A DNA stretch of 64,000 nt from Hygrocybe punicea (Eukaryota; Basidiomycota; Agaricomycetes; Agaricales; Hygrophoraceae), in the NCBI GenBank assembly GCA_963556145.1, contig OY744461.1, positions 3,534,001-3,598,000 of the forward strand. Direction: 5' to 3'. The position numbers were made by a program, and so were the translations under genes. The notes below the pieces were generated by a model that was not told the origin of the DNA, ran no database searches, and worked only from the letters and a program-made list of their open reading frames with translations. Positions 23,553 to 34,983 of the stretch are shown piece after piece (within the stretch, counting starts at the first letter, position 1; each line of letters opens with the position of its first letter).

Positions 23553-24682
23553 ATGTCTGCGCCGCAACAAGTTGCAGCGAGGAGTCCTCTGTGAGTGCTG
23601 GGCCAGTATTTACACAATTAGCGTAACGACTTTCTGACACACGTACTGCAGCGGAGTGGTCTTCCTCCTACACGTCGCCCTCGAGATACCCGTGGCCATC
23701 CAGGGCGTATGGTCCCCTACTTCTCTTCCGTTCCTCCAGCTCAACAACACCGCTTTGGTCATACTCAAAGTCGGTATTTTTTTCTTTTTCTTTTTTGGGT
23801 TTGTCCTTTCTTTTCCCGTTGTGACCCCCTACCACCTTCCCGTCTTCCTTTGTGCTGTTGCCTTTTCTTTTCTGGTTGGGGAACGCTCCAAGTGGAACTT
23901 TCCTTGTTCTAGTGTCTTGGTTTCTTTTCGTAACGAGTTTTCGGGTGCTAATAATACTTGCTTTTCTGTCGATAACAAAAAAAATCAGCTGTATGCAGCG
24001 CTCGCCCTCGCGATGTGCGCAGCAGCGCTCCTGTGCTTTACCCTCCCTGGTGAGTGCAGACTCTCGTCCTCCTCCTCCTATACACCCTTATCCCTCTCCA
24101 TCTCTATTTCGATGTTCTCATACTCGCAATCACAAAAAAATCACGATCGGCAAAAATCTGGTATTTGTTTGTTACCCCCGCAGAATTCATGCCCGGGAAA
24201 CGTGCCCTGGCCATCGCGCTGTGCATATACCACAGCATCGCCTCGACCATCCTCTTCCAGTGCCCGCGCTTCATCCCTTACTCGTTCGGTTCTGATATGG
24301 AAAGGTGCGTTCTTTGTTCGTCCCCCTATCTGCAAGCACGTTTGCTCATGTCCTCCCCCCCCCCACCCTTCCTCCCCTTCCTTGGTCTGCTCCTCACGTT
24401 CTGCCACCTGCCATCGGAAATTTGCATCTGCTCGCTCGTTCACACCATTCGCACCGGGGCATCTCTCTTTTTTTTTTTCATTTCATTCTTTGAACACCTC
24501 GCTTGTCCATTACGCACCCCCCCAAAAAAAAAACCAGCCTGAAAGTCACACCAGAGGTCGTATGGGGCACGCTGCACGGCTTTATGGGCCTGGCAATGGT
24601 AGTCTGGTGGCAGGGCACGCTGGGGTACGCAGTCGCCGCGCGGGGCGGTGGCGGCGGGACTGGCGCCCCCACGAAGAAGTAG
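23553..24682 (+). CDS. small multi-span membrane protein, 160 aa
   Basis: Exons 23553-23590, 23652-23769, 23989-24049, 24184-24304 and 24538-24682 (483 nt). Introns 61, 219, 134 and 233 nt; the three longer ones are unusually long for this window and rich in poly-T. Four hydrophobic stretches: GVVFLLHVALEIPVAIQGVW, LYAALALAMCAAALLCFTLP, ALAIALCIYHSIASTILF and GTLHGFMGLAMVVWW, with a Gly-rich tail ending in PTKK. Likely an endomembrane or plasma-membrane protein. The lysine-ending tail would suit ER retention, but this is inference. I do not recognise a family. Confidence 0.7.
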
Positions 24683-24918
24683 CCTGTAGCGATAGTTGGT
24701 AAGTCTTCTATCTATGTATATAGAAAACAAGTGAGCTTCAGTTGACAGCGTTATTTTTTTGTCTTCTTTACCAGGAGGGGATAATTTCAACGTGTGGGGA
24801 AAGAAAAAATCATCTGGTTTTGCTTAGATTCTCGAAATGACATTTGAAATTTTATTTTGCGGATTTTTTGATGATTGATGATTGATGAGAGTGTCAGAAA
24901 ACCCTACTCAAAAGCAAT

Positions 24919-25010
24919 TCCCTCTTAGCTCAGTTGGTAGAGCGCGTCACTAGTATAATTGTATTCTTGTGCGAATGACGAGGTCAGTCGTTCAAATCGG
25001 CTAGCGGGAA
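24919..25010 (+). tRNA. tRNA-Thr(AGU) with a 19-nt intron
   Basis: Cloverleaf folds as acceptor 24919-24925 with 25003-25009, D stem GCTC/GAGC, anticodon stem CGTCA/TGACG, T arm AGTCG-TTCAAAT-CGGCT and discriminator A25010. Anticodon loop is CTAGTA + A with anticodon AGT (24952-24954). The intron (24956-24974) sits after position 37, as usual for eukaryotic tRNA introns. One acceptor mismatch (T5 against C68), so the gene may be slightly decayed. It marks the boundary between the gene-dense arm and the transposon region. Confidence 0.85.
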
Positions 25011-25110
25011 AATAATGTTTTTATATTTTTGGTAAGATTCCTCAGCCAGTGTGCCCAATTGAATTGTCTACAAATTCCAGGTTGTGGATCAGGTTTATGA
25101 GCTCGAGGAG
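25011..25110. other. spacer between the tRNA and the repeat region
   Basis: AT-rich. The poly-T/A tract just after 25010 could act as the Pol III terminator of the tRNA gene. Confidence 0.4.
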
Positions 25111-25420
25111 TCAAAAAACAATAAGTGTTCCATCTTCATAGTCAAGGTGCAAGTACCTGGCAATTACAGCTGTTTGCATAAATGATATGATTTTTGAATC
25201 AATACTATGCCCAATCAGGGATTGGGCACTCCCCTCTATTTGGCGTGTCACTAGTCTCGAACCCAGGTGTTCATTCACAATGCCATGGAGGAACCCAAGT
25301 GGAGTGTGAAAAACATTTGCATAGGTATCATGTAGAATGTCTGGTGACATTTGGTACAGGGGGTGTAGATCATACATTATGTGATCTTGACGCGTTGAAT
25401 ATACAGCAATTAAACTACAA
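25111..25420 (-). repeat. arm 1 of a dispersed inverted repeat pair
   Basis: On the minus strand this segment is clearly homologous to 28255-28430 read on the plus strand, sharing the phrases MSPDILH..., GTTCGAGACTAG and TATTCAACRCGTCA. The pair flanks the helicase relic and the TIR element at 26004-27974. A GGTTCGAGA word resembles a Pol III B box, but no A box is visible. Confidence 0.65.
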
Positions 25421-25453
25421 CTGTTGTCTGCCTTGCTTTGAATTTTGGCAGCT

Positions 25454-25992
25454 ATGTCCTTTCAACTTGCCTTGGATGATGCTACTGATGCATTGAAGCT
25501 TGCCTGTAAGGCTGCAACATTATCTCAGAAATACAACTCAACAGCAACTCACCTGAATATTGGAGAGAAATTCAAGGCAGCTTTCGATGGAAAGGCCGCT
25601 TATGACTAGCAGATCCTTTTGCTTGGGCTGGACTGCCTTGTCATTGCTGGGACTGGAGCTGGCGAGATAATGCCCTTTGGAATGCTGCTCCTTCTGGATG
25701 AAGCACAGAACAAATTGGTAGTTGTCATTTCACCTCTCAATGAACTTGAGGTCGAGCAGGCAAGCCTATCCATTAGTATTATGGAAGTTACTAACCTGTC
25801 TATTTATTTCTGTAAACCCTTTTCACCTAGGCTGAAAGATACCATCAATTTGGTCTTATGGCCACCGCAGTGGATGCTGATGTGTATGGACACCAGCTTC
25901 ACAATGTACATTTAAAAAACTCCTGGGAGCTCATCACTAAGCATCAGTGCAGTTCTTGCAAATCGGACACAGCTATTGGAGATGAGTTCTAG
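25454..25992 (+). pseudogene. RecQ-like DEAD/H helicase relic
   Basis: Fragment of the RecQ-like helicases that are highly repeated in agaricomycete genomes. Reads MSFQLALDDATDALKLAC, then a TAG at 25607 where the family has Trp. Then LLLGLDCLVIAGTGAGEIMP, in which the Walker A GKT has become GEI, VVVISPLNELE, an intron (25760-25830) now starting with GC, and AERYHQFGLMATAV. The lost catalytic Lys, the in-frame stop and the truncation before motif II mean it cannot work as a helicase. Confidence 0.75.
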
Positions 25993-26003
25993 GATGTTCC
26001 AGC

Positions 26004-27974
26004 TACATCAGCAAATCAGCAATTTGTCTGACAGGTCTGGGGTGGTCTGGGCCCGACCAGTCCAGACCATAAAACCTTCCGGACCATGATGTTAGATTCT
26101 AATTTCTCCCGACCACTTCCAGATGGCGTCATCTGGACCAGACCACTCCCAGACCAGCTCAGACAGATTTCCAGACCATGTATTATAACAATAGAATAAC
26201 AGAAAAATAATACATTGATAACAAACTCAAAAGATAAATTATCCAGAGCCAATACAGCAACCATCCTCGCAACGTGTATCCATGCTCCATTCTCTTCTTC
26301 ATCATGCACCACCTGTCATCATTATCCATCAATATGGGCAGAATGGAAGAGGGGGCAAACAAAGGGAGAAGGGGGAGAAGAGAGAGGTGCACAGGGAGAG
26401 AGCACTGGGAGCGTACGGGTGGGCTTGGCTGGTTGACGCATTCGGTGTCGGGCATTGTTTGGCTGGGTTTCCTGTCCGTTGCACATGGCCCTGGGCTCGG
26501 TGTTGCCCATGTGTCCATCAGGACCGTTATGGGCAGGGTCGTTCAGTGCTGGCAGTGGCTTTGTCGCCATACTTTGTTCCTGGGAGTGGCGTGATGGCAT
26601 GGGCTCAGGAGTGTGGGCGTGGGTATGCACCACCATAGTTGGTCAGTAACAGATGCGAAAAAAATCGTACCTTTGCCAGCTGGGGTGGGCACACCACGCT
26701 CACTGCGTCCGCTGCCTGTCTGCCCATATTCCCTCGCACCGCCATCGTCGTCCGATGCTGGGCATCTTGTGTCTTGTGGGTGTTGTCGGTACAGACATTG
26801 AGGTGGGCATGTATATGGGTATGGGTGTGAACTGGGCATGGCCAAAGTCAGTCAGTAAACAAGACAAGAAAAGAGAAAAATGTACCGACTCAGTGGGGCA
26901 CCAGCCCCCGCTGCTTCTGTTGCACTGGACTCGTCATTGTCTCCTCCTGGTTGCCATTGGTACCCTGCAATGGCTCTTGTTCGTGGTGCGTGTGGTGCGT
27001 GGAGACGTTGAGGTGCACGTCACTGAGCTGGGCGTGGGTATCATAGTAATGGGCAAAATAAAAATAAAAACAAATTACAGTGGGTGGCATGCTAGCCCCC
27101 GCTGCTTTCATCTTATCTCCACTCTTGCATTGGTCGCCGTTGGGGTGTTCAGGGCCATAGCCTTCGGTTGGTGGTGGAGGCATTGGGCGTTGCGGTTGTG
27201 GGTCTGGGCATTGGGCACGAGGTAATATTTTTTTGCATGTAATTTACATACCTTGAGGAGGGCCATGTTACTTGGGCTTCGTTGCCTATCATTGGCTATG
27301 TCACTGTGGTGGCCATCATTACAGTTGATAATTAGTGAAAATAATGAAAAACTTAACTTTGCCGCGGTGAGCGCAACGGGTCCATTCTCTGTTGTCCACC
27401 TTGAGGTGTTGTCTTTTGCCGCATGTTGTTTGCTGCCATCGCCGTTGTGTCTCCGTTGCATGTAAGCTGGTGTCATTATATTTGAGAGTAGTGTACTAGT
27501 AATTGAAAAAGCGATAAGGCTTACATTTAGGTGGTACACCAACTCCACGGCACATTCAGCCTTGGGGCGCATTGATCACCGTTCGTGTAGCCTGTCTTGT
27601 CATTGGCTTTGGGAGTGCGGGAGCGCATTTGGTTGCCGTTTGTTGCGCGAGGGTGATGGAATGCATTGAAATATTCACACGGTTGAAAACCGCACGGACC
27701 ATACTTACTTCTATATAATGTGAGAACTTATTAGTACTTCCTACTTATATCGTAAGTTAGCTGGTTTAGACTTAGCGATAATTTTATCTGGTTCTCGAAA
27801 TTTATATAAGTGGTCTTGAATGGTCTGGAGGGTCTGCCACCACCATAGTATCTTAGCTGTCGTGGTCTGATGTGTCTGGATTGTTGTGAAAATCATGTCA
27901 GAACAAAATTGGTCTGGGCCAGACCTCTCCAGACCAGAAAGTCTCGCAGAACCTTTTGCCGATTTGCTGATGTA
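26004..27974. mobile_element. probable hAT-like TIR element with tandem exon-like units
   Basis: Ends in inverted TACATCAGCAAATC (26004-26017 and 27961-27974), followed inward by clusters of GGTCTGG/CCAGACC subterminal repeats, a hAT-like layout. No target duplication found. It separates two host relics. The interior, read on the minus strand, is a series of diverged about 180-230 nt units, each a CAC/CCA-rich exon-like block ending at a GTAC/GTAT donor-like site followed by a T-rich spacer (near 27520, 27340, 27240, 27070, 26880 and 26665). No transposase. Non-autonomous. Confidence 0.6.
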
Positions 27975-28207
27975 ATAGCCCACAGAAATAGTGGCAGATT
28001 AAGCTGCAGTGAGTCCATCAAGGAGAAAACCTGTAGAACCCACTCAACTATGTCACCAGTAGCATCAAGAAACCTTTGGCAGCCTTCTGTTTGCCAGAGG
28101 TGAGGGTTGGCACTTGGGACTCGCTGGTGTGTGCCAAATAGTGGTTCCTTGGTGTCAGAATCTGAGCTAGATGTGTCTGAGCCTGAGCCATTGTTATTTG
28201 AAAGCAT
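27975..28207 (-). pseudogene. fragment of a dispersed agaricomycete gene family
   Basis: Minus-strand frame with an acidic Ser/Asp N terminus, then WQTEGCQRFLDATGDIVEWV and LQVFSLMDSLQLNLPLFLWA, a combination I recall from repeated hypothetical proteins of Agaricomycetes near transposons. It is cut off by the TIR element at 27974. Confidence 0.45.
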
Positions 28208-28254
28208 AGAATCCTTCAGGAAGTGGGATAATCACATCAAAAACTTGTAGTCAA

Positions 28255-28430
28255 TTGCTGTATATTCAACACGTCAATGTATGATCTACACCTGCTATAC
28301 CGAATGTCACCAGACATTCTACACATACCTGTGCAAATGTTTTTTGCACTCCACTCAGGTTCCCCCATGGTATATGAATGAATGTCTGGGTTCGAGACTA
28401 GCGTGTCACAGCATGTCACAGCAGCCATTT
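28255..28430 (+). repeat. arm 2 of the dispersed inverted repeat pair
   Basis: Inverted relative to 25111-25420, with about 80 percent apparent identity over the aligned part. Contains short internal repeats of GTGTCACAGCATGTCACAGC. Confidence 0.65.
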
Positions 28431-28508
28431 TCAGATTCCACAGGGTAGAGTTTTATAACTGAAAAACGTAGTAACGAATGAATTCATCAACATACAGAAA
28501 TTGCTGCA

Positions 28509-29453
28509 CTACATGGAATAAAAGAAATTGTAAGGTGATTTGTGATAGAATGGATTTGGATGGGATGATGGACCAGGTTCCATTTGAGCCAATTGGAGAT
28601 TTGTTGAGGAGTGTGAAGAAGATGACAACAAAGATCCACTGGCAGCTGCAAAAGCATCTGTGTTAACAGAATATGATGGACCAGCATTGGACTCCAGAGG
28701 ATGCATGGACTCAGAATTGGAATGGCCAGCATGGTGATGTCCTGAGGTAGTGAAAAGGCCTGCAAACTGTGTGTTTTCAGATATCTCAGGGTGTTCTTCC
28801 AAATGAGTTTTGATTTGAGCACTAAGCTCTGGAACTGTACCCTCAGTGGACAGTCCAAGGGTGCTAGCAATTGTTAAGAAGTCAATCTTGAGCTTGTAAG
28901 ATCCAAGAGGCTTGTTGAAGGTCTTTGAGACCTTGTCTTCATTGATTTGTGCCATGTGTTTAGCTTGCTCAGTGTGTTTCTGGGCCTGTTTCTCAGCCTT
29001 GGCACTCTCCTTCCCTGCATGTTCAACTTTCTCAGCTTTAAAGAGCTCCTTTAGCTCTGGATGTGTCATGAATTGAGACTTGACCTTGGTTGATTTGTGT
29101 GTTTGCTTGTATTTTTGATTCTCAAGTTGGACCTGGAGATCTGAAGCCTTGCACTGTGCTATTGTGCAATGGGCATTGGCTGCATCTAGCTGTGAATGAG
29201 TGTTACTGAGTTCATTTGAAAGTGCGAGGACCTGAAGTCGAAGTAGGCATATTTCGGATATTGTTTTGGGATGTGTTTGCCTTTGATCTTGTGTCAATGA
29301 TATAATTTGAGATTCACATCCTAAGAGAATGGTGTTGATGGATCGGACAAAAGATGAGTGGGTTATGGGTGTCCTGGTGCCAGAGTGAGAGATACTCTTG
29401 ATGTGTGCAAGAGGTAAGCCATCAGGCATGCCAGAATTGCCTGCAGCACTCAC
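28509..29453 (-). CDS. coiled-coil protein with SAP-like segment, transposon-associated, 314 aa
   Basis: Longest intact frame of the repeat region. Residues about 20-180 are Gln/Lys/Glu-rich with heptads (LRLQVLALSNELSNTHSQLD; KAEKQAQKHTEQ), a predicted coiled coil. Residues about 195-235 read YKLKIDFLTIASTLGLSTEG, then PELSAQIKTHLEEHPEI, a SAP-like helix-extended-helix DNA-binding pattern common in repeat-associated agaricomycete proteins. The C terminus is Ser-rich. Coding sequence seems to extend upstream (to about 29550) but is interrupted by a TAA. Probably part of a decayed element. Confidence 0.5.
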   Translation of the reverse strand: MSAAGNSGMPDGLPLAHIKSISHSGTRTPITHSSFVRSINTILLGCESQIISLTQDQRQTHPKTISEICLLRLQVLALSNELSNTHSQLDAANAHCTIAQCKASDLQVQLENQKYKQTHKSTKVKSQFMTHPELKELFKAEKVEHAGKESAKAEKQAQKHTEQAKHMAQINEDKVSKTFNKPLGSYKLKIDFLTIASTLGLSTEGTVPELSAQIKTHLEEHPEISENTQFAGLFTTSGHHHAGHSNSESMHPLESNAGPSYSVNTDAFAAASGSLLSSSSHSSTNLQLAQMEPGPSSHPNPFYHKSPYNFFYSM

Positions 29454-29559
29454 TGCAGCTGTTGAGTGAGTATCTTCATTGGGGGTGTTTTACAAGTCCA
29501 TTGCCTCATCAACACTAAAATTGCTACCATTATCTTCCTCATCACTCCACAGGTCTTGG

Positions 29560-30051
29560 GCGGGTCGGGCAACCCCACCCCACACCCACACCCATTGACA
29601 CCACACCCGCACCAGGTACAGGTGCAACCCAACCCATGAGGCCCATGGGTCCTAGCCAAACCTGCAAGAACCGCAGGTCCTGGCCAAACCCACAGGGATC
29701 TGTGGCACTGGATACCTCACAATGGCCAGACATGCATCAATTGACATGTTTGTCACCCTCGCAAGGTATTCCGGATGTGGAAATGGGAGCATTGGTGTAG
29801 CCCATGCTCCCATTGGTGCTGTGACCTCGCAAATGCCATCTATGTGTCAGTACATGTTTGCAAGGTCACCGTGCATGCATGAACACATACCTAGGCCAGG
29901 GGGTGGATGCACCACCCTCCTGGTCATTTTCCATTGTTTCCACTGCCATCAGTGAGCCATGTGATGGCATGGGTGGCCCTTGGTGCATACCTGCTGGGCA
30001 CCTGGACACTGTGGGGGTGTGTGGTAGAATGTGGGTGGTTGGAGTTGACCA
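29560..30051. mobile_element. CCA/CAC-rich module with hairpin, partial element
   Basis: Short-word sequence of ACCCA/CCATGGG type abutting the truncated copia reverse transcriptase at 30052. Contains a hairpin (29897-29923) whose minus-strand reading ends 6 nt before a GTATGT donor (29885-29890), and a TCAATTGA palindrome near 29732. Both signatures recur in other elements here. Ends not defined. Confidence 0.4.
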
Positions 30052-32956
30052 CTGTCACTGTACCCATGACCGTGACACCGTGTTTTGGCCTATGTTGGCG
30101 TTTGGTGGTGCTTCGACTACCTCCCAGGTCTTCATATGTTCAAGCTGGATTAGTTCAGTTGTTACAGTGTCAGTCCATTTTGATGCATCGGGGGAATCAA
30201 CTGCTTTGGCTAGGGATTCAGGGTCCTTGCCAATAAGTGCTGACATAGCAAAACCAACTGAAAAGTCGGTGTCGTCGCATGCATCATCATGTGTGTCATC
30301 ACATTGACCAGTGTCAACAAATACTAGATGAGCTGTACTCCCCCTGCGAGCAACAGGTGGATTATTGATGTTAGTATAGTGGCCAGGTGGTGGGCAACTT
30401 TGTTAGCCTCTCCCTCTGGCTGGATCGGCATCAATGAGTCCTTCAAAGTGTGGTTGCCTGACCCGGGGTAGTGGCCTAGGATCAGGTGGGTTATCTGGGA
30501 CCAGCAGGTTTTCAGGTGGGATTAGGACCTCTGCTGGTTGGTCATTGGGAGCATTTGGAGGAACTAGGGTAGCGTCATCAGATGTGGTGTCAGGTTGGTC
30601 ATCCGTGAGGGTATTCGGGTCGATATCCCAATTCTCCCCCTCAGGCTGAATGCCCTCAAGATTGGGTACCTGCCCTGGATGGAAAGTAACATCCTGCTCC
30701 ATAGTAATAGAGCATTTGTCTGGCCAATAAACATGGTAGGCCTTGGACTCGGATGCATATCTGATGAATCTTCCCAGTTTGGCTCTCGGATCTAGTTTTC
30801 CAGCCTTGAGATCTCGGATGTAGACCTGCGTACCAAATTCATGGAGATCTGATAAGTCGGGCTTTTTGCCGGTGGACATCTCATGAGGGGTTTTGTTCTC
30901 GGGTAGTGATCTTGAAGAACATTGGTTACGAATCCAGTTCGAGTGGCGTATGGATTCCTCCCAAAGGAATTTGGGAAGTCCGGATGCAATGAGCATTGCC
31001 CATGCTGCATCAAGGAGAGTTCGGTTGTACCATTCACTCTTCCCATTGGACTGTGGGGAATCATGTGCTGTGAGGTGGCAAACAGTACCCTTTGTCTCAG
31101 TATGTTTTCGGAACTCTTTGGACGTATATTCTCCCCCTGAATCTGAACCTAGGATCTTGATCTTGACCCCTTTTTGAGTATCGAGCATGGCCTCGTATTT
31201 CTTGTACGTTCGGAAGGTGTTGTCCTTCCGCAGCATGAAATGGACTATGGTTTCCAAGGTAGATTCGTCCATATATGTGACAAAATACTTGTTCTTGTTG
31301 ATGAATTGAACGCGCGCTGGCCCCCATACATCCGAATGAATTTTGTCACCATAGTTCTTGGCTCATTCTCCCATCCGTGGACTCGGGAAAGGCTTTTGCG
31401 TAGCCTTAGCCTTTTCACATACTTCGCAGAACTCCGGGTGTGAGGATTTGTCAAGTTTTATCCCCTCAATCATTCCAGCTGTGACCATCCTCTTTAGTGC
31501 TATGGGAGAGGTGTGTCCCATGCGATGGTGGAAGTCCATTGGGGTCATCTTGGTCTGCAGATCATTTGCAGTGGCCGCGGTCTTGGCTCTAGATTCCGGT
31601 ATGGTGGCTATTTGATATAGCCCCCTTGACTGCGGAATGCGAGCTATTACGCGACGATTGGGCAACGGTGTACGAATTTGACAGATTCTGTTCTCTGTGA
31701 GTAGGGAGTAGTCAGCGTTATCGAGATGGCTGATGGATATCAGTGTCAAATACATATCTGGAGCGTATAGTGTGTTAGCCAATGTGACAAGTGTGTTAGT
31801 CTTTCCATTCGAGAATTTCATTTTGATGTTTCCGATTCCAATTGCATTGATAATTCGCCCATCGGCCGATTTAATGGGTTTTGGTTTGATTATCTGGAAG
31901 CTAATGAATTTTGACTGGGCAGAAATGGTCGCTTGCGCTACAATCCATTATAGCGCTGCATTCAGTAACTGGGAGTGATAACGCTGTTGCCAGCTGTTCG
32001 GGATCTAGGGTAGCTGTGAAGACATATTCGTGATTGTCGTGATCACTGTCATGCACAGTGTTAGCCACTGCGCGTGTCTTTTTGTTCCATTGGTACGGGC
32101 CCTGACCCTCTTTACCTCCTCCAGGTCTCCAGCAGTTGTCACTGGTGTGTCCAGGGCAACTGCAGTTAGAACAGCTGATGCTAGAACTTGTGTCCCCTTT
32201 CTTTCCCTTGAAACATTTGCCCTTGACGGTCTTCACAAACATCGCGGAGGTTCCCTCCATGTTCTCGTGGACTTTTCTATGGTCGGCTTCATCAAGGATG
32301 TGGGTGATAAGAGTATCTGGGGTGAGTGTCTGCTTAGTGATCTTTGTTGCAGTGAGAATCGATGCTAGGAGGGAGCGGTAGCTTTCGGGGAGTGAGGCTA
32401 TGATGGTTGCCAAGAGATTTGCATCCGATAAGGGTGACCCCATCCTGGCTAGCTCTTCCGACATGCGCTGGATGTCTCCTAAATGAGCGTGAACGTTGCT
32501 GTCTTTCTCGCATCAGATTTCTTGGAGCCTTTGTAGTATATCAATCTGTACGAGTTCACTCTTCTCCTGGTGACTGTTACAGATGTCATCCCAGACATCT
32601 TTTGCGGCGGTGAGCTTCTTGACTCGCAAAAGTGTCCGGTCGGTGATCATTTCGTAGATTTGCTGTTTGACCATAAATTCGCGTAGAGCGAATTTGTCGA
32701 CCTTCTTCTTGTGGGCCTCAATTTGAGTCTCCGTGGCTTCCTTTCCGTCAGGCAATAGAACTTTGCCTGTGTCTTCGTATGCGTATGGTACGGGTTTTCG
32801 TGCATGGCCCTCGATGTGTTGGATAAGTCCCTGGGCTCCAAAAGCGTTGAGCATGTGCTCTTTGTACATGATCCAGTTGGATCCATCATCGCTGAGCTTT
32901 GGGATGTTGTAGAGCTTGAGAGCACCGTGAGATATTGATGATTCCATTGTGGCCAT
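30052..32956 (-). pseudogene. Ty1/copia retrotransposon polyprotein, truncated and broken
   Basis: Read on the minus strand from 32956. Gag starts MATMESSISHGALKLYNIPK and holds DDGSNWIMYKEHML. A TGA near 32513 follows LQEI, where the family has Arg. The zinc knuckle CSNCSCPGHTSDNC is at about 32200. The protease site is degraded (MDCSASDHFCP). The GAG-pre-integrase segment has HHRMGH and CEVCEKAK. Integrase core retains IHSDVWGP, GSDSGGEY and NGKSEWYNRT, the D-D-E residues. A remnant of the reverse transcriptase N terminus (SPDASKW...WEVVEAPPNAN) ends at about 30090. The rest of RT and RNase H are absent. No LTRs were found. Confidence 0.85.
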
Positions 32957-33039
32957 CAGGGCTCATAACCTGTTGAGGTATGAGTGTACTGGAAGACGTT
33001 GTGGGAAGCAGCCGAGAAGGTGGTACAATGTTGATGCAG

Positions 33040-33195
33040 CATTCTAGATAACAAATATGACCTCAGTTCGTGATACGAAGCTGTATTAACATTGTATCTA
33101 CCTAGATAACAAATATGCTACTAGGAATTAGTATATGGTAGATGAGATAAATGAATGTGCTCACACCTCAGTTCGTGATACGAAGCTGAGGTGTC
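33040..33195. repeat. local direct repeats and a hairpin
   Basis: CTAGATAACAAATATG occurs at about 33042 and 33102, and CCTCAGTTCGTGATACGAAG twice. The second lies in an inverted repeat, ACCTCAG...CTGAGGT around TTCGTGATACGAA (33166-33194). Possibly the edge of a decayed element. Confidence 0.6.
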
Positions 33196-33409
33196 GCTGT
33201 GACGTGGAACGACTGTATAGCTACTGATATAAACAACAACAAACATTAAACGACATGACACCGCAATGCGACTGTAATCCAACAAGGTGTAGCTGTTAAA
33301 GGGACACCGGAAATCAGTCAAATCAGAAAGAGCATCATGATAGTATCTGAACAAACAGGAGGTTTGATAAACATATGAATAAGGAACAGCCAAAGATCAT
33401 TGGATGGAC

Positions 33410-34100
33410 TCATGAGAGTGTCCTAGATGCTATTGCCTGTGCCTGTTTATCATTCACATTCTGCTCAGCATCAAAAATCCTCTTGCAATCCTTAATTTCT
33501 GGCTTGTACCATTCAACATTAAGTAGACTACCATCAATCTCACTGCAGTGACAGACCCCCTGGCAATACAGATCACTGTAAATGTTGGGGATGCCACCGA
33601 GAGGCATGACCTTGGATGCCTTGTCTAGCCTTTTTGCTACCATCACCAAAACTATCCTGGATGTGTGTATGAATGATGTTGGCCATAGCTTTGTCCTGGT
33701 GTTCAGGCTTTGAGAAAATGGGATGGTTTGTGAGATCAAGGCAGTATGCATCTGGGTTCTTGATGTCTTGAGATACTGTGAAGACTTCTGACTTCAGGGA
33801 TGTCCATGACATCAATAAGATGGTGAGCAGTGAATTGCCAAGTGATAGCTACTGAAGCACTGTAAGTAACGCCTTCAAAGTTGCTGGAGTTGCTCTCTTC
33901 TAAGTCCCAGTTGCCATTATCCTGATTGCTGTCACCCTCATTCCAACTAGCTGCTCCTGACATCTCCTCCTGCTTCATGTGGATGCCTGTGGGAATGTGT
34001 TTTGCTTTCAAACACTTCACTGGGGGCTTATTACCATGTTCTGAGTCATCAGAATAGAGCTCAATGACATCGGGGGTGATGATGGTTTTAACCACATATT
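33410..34100 (-). pseudogene. unrecognised repeat-associated ORF fragments
   Basis: Three overlapping minus-strand frames that together look like one frameshifted gene: TPDVIELYSDDSE, an acidic Ser/Asn region, LTNHPIFSKPEHQDKAMANI, MPLGGIPNIYSDLYCQG and NVEWYKPEIKDCK. Not assigned to a family. Its start is cut by the TIR of the element at 34101. Confidence 0.4.
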
Positions 34101-34950
34101 TAGTGTTGCCGTAGTTCGGTTCTGAACCTAGCCGAACCCGGTTCAAACCCTGAACCGAACCCGGGGTTCAGTCTAGGTTCAGCCAAATGCTGAACCAGAC
34201 CGCGGGTTCAGTTCCGGGTTTCGAGGCCCACCGGATTTCCTGAACGGCTCCAAACCGCGTCCAAACCATGAACGCGGATATTTTTAAAATATTTATTTCA
34301 TTTGTTTTTCGTATTTCTTTACTTACTATTTCGTGTTAAACGGTATCATGTGACCATTGTAGCTTTCACGCAACACGGTTGCGGAACATCAACATGGGTT
34401 GAACACAACATCGCCAACATTGTGTTGTGTTCACCAAGGTAAGTTTCGATATTTTCTTTAACTTTACTAATATTATCTGTTACAGGAAACTTGACCGCGA
34501 CCACATCGTGAGCACACCACCTGGCACAACATGGATCCCAATGCCAACAACAACGACGGCAACGGCAACATCAACAACAATGATGGCAATGGCAACGGCA
34601 ATGACGACAACGGCAATGGCCATCAGCAGCGCCGGCAGCAGCAGAAGCGCCTGCAACAGCAGCAGCAACGCCAGCAGCAGCAGCAATGCCGGCAGCAGCA
34701 GCCATGGCAGCAACACCACCGCAACCACCACCCAAAGAGAAGTGCCGGCAGCAGCAGCTGCTGCTGCTGCACCAAGCCATCCAATGCCAACAGACACGGG
34801 ACAGCCGCAACACCACCACCACCAGCAGCGGCAAGGCAACGACGATGGCGACAGCCAGCAGCAGCGGCAGCAAGGCAACGGCAACGGCAACGGCCAGCAG
34901 CAGCAGCAGCAATGCCAGCAGCAGCAGCAACAGCGGCAGCGGCAACGGCG

Positions 34951-34983
<33 letters not shown>

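Noticed and set aside
25240..25300. tRNA-derived SINE suggested by a GGTTCGAGA word
   Set aside because: No A box at the right distance and no A-rich or T-rich tail; the second copy does not show SINE ends.
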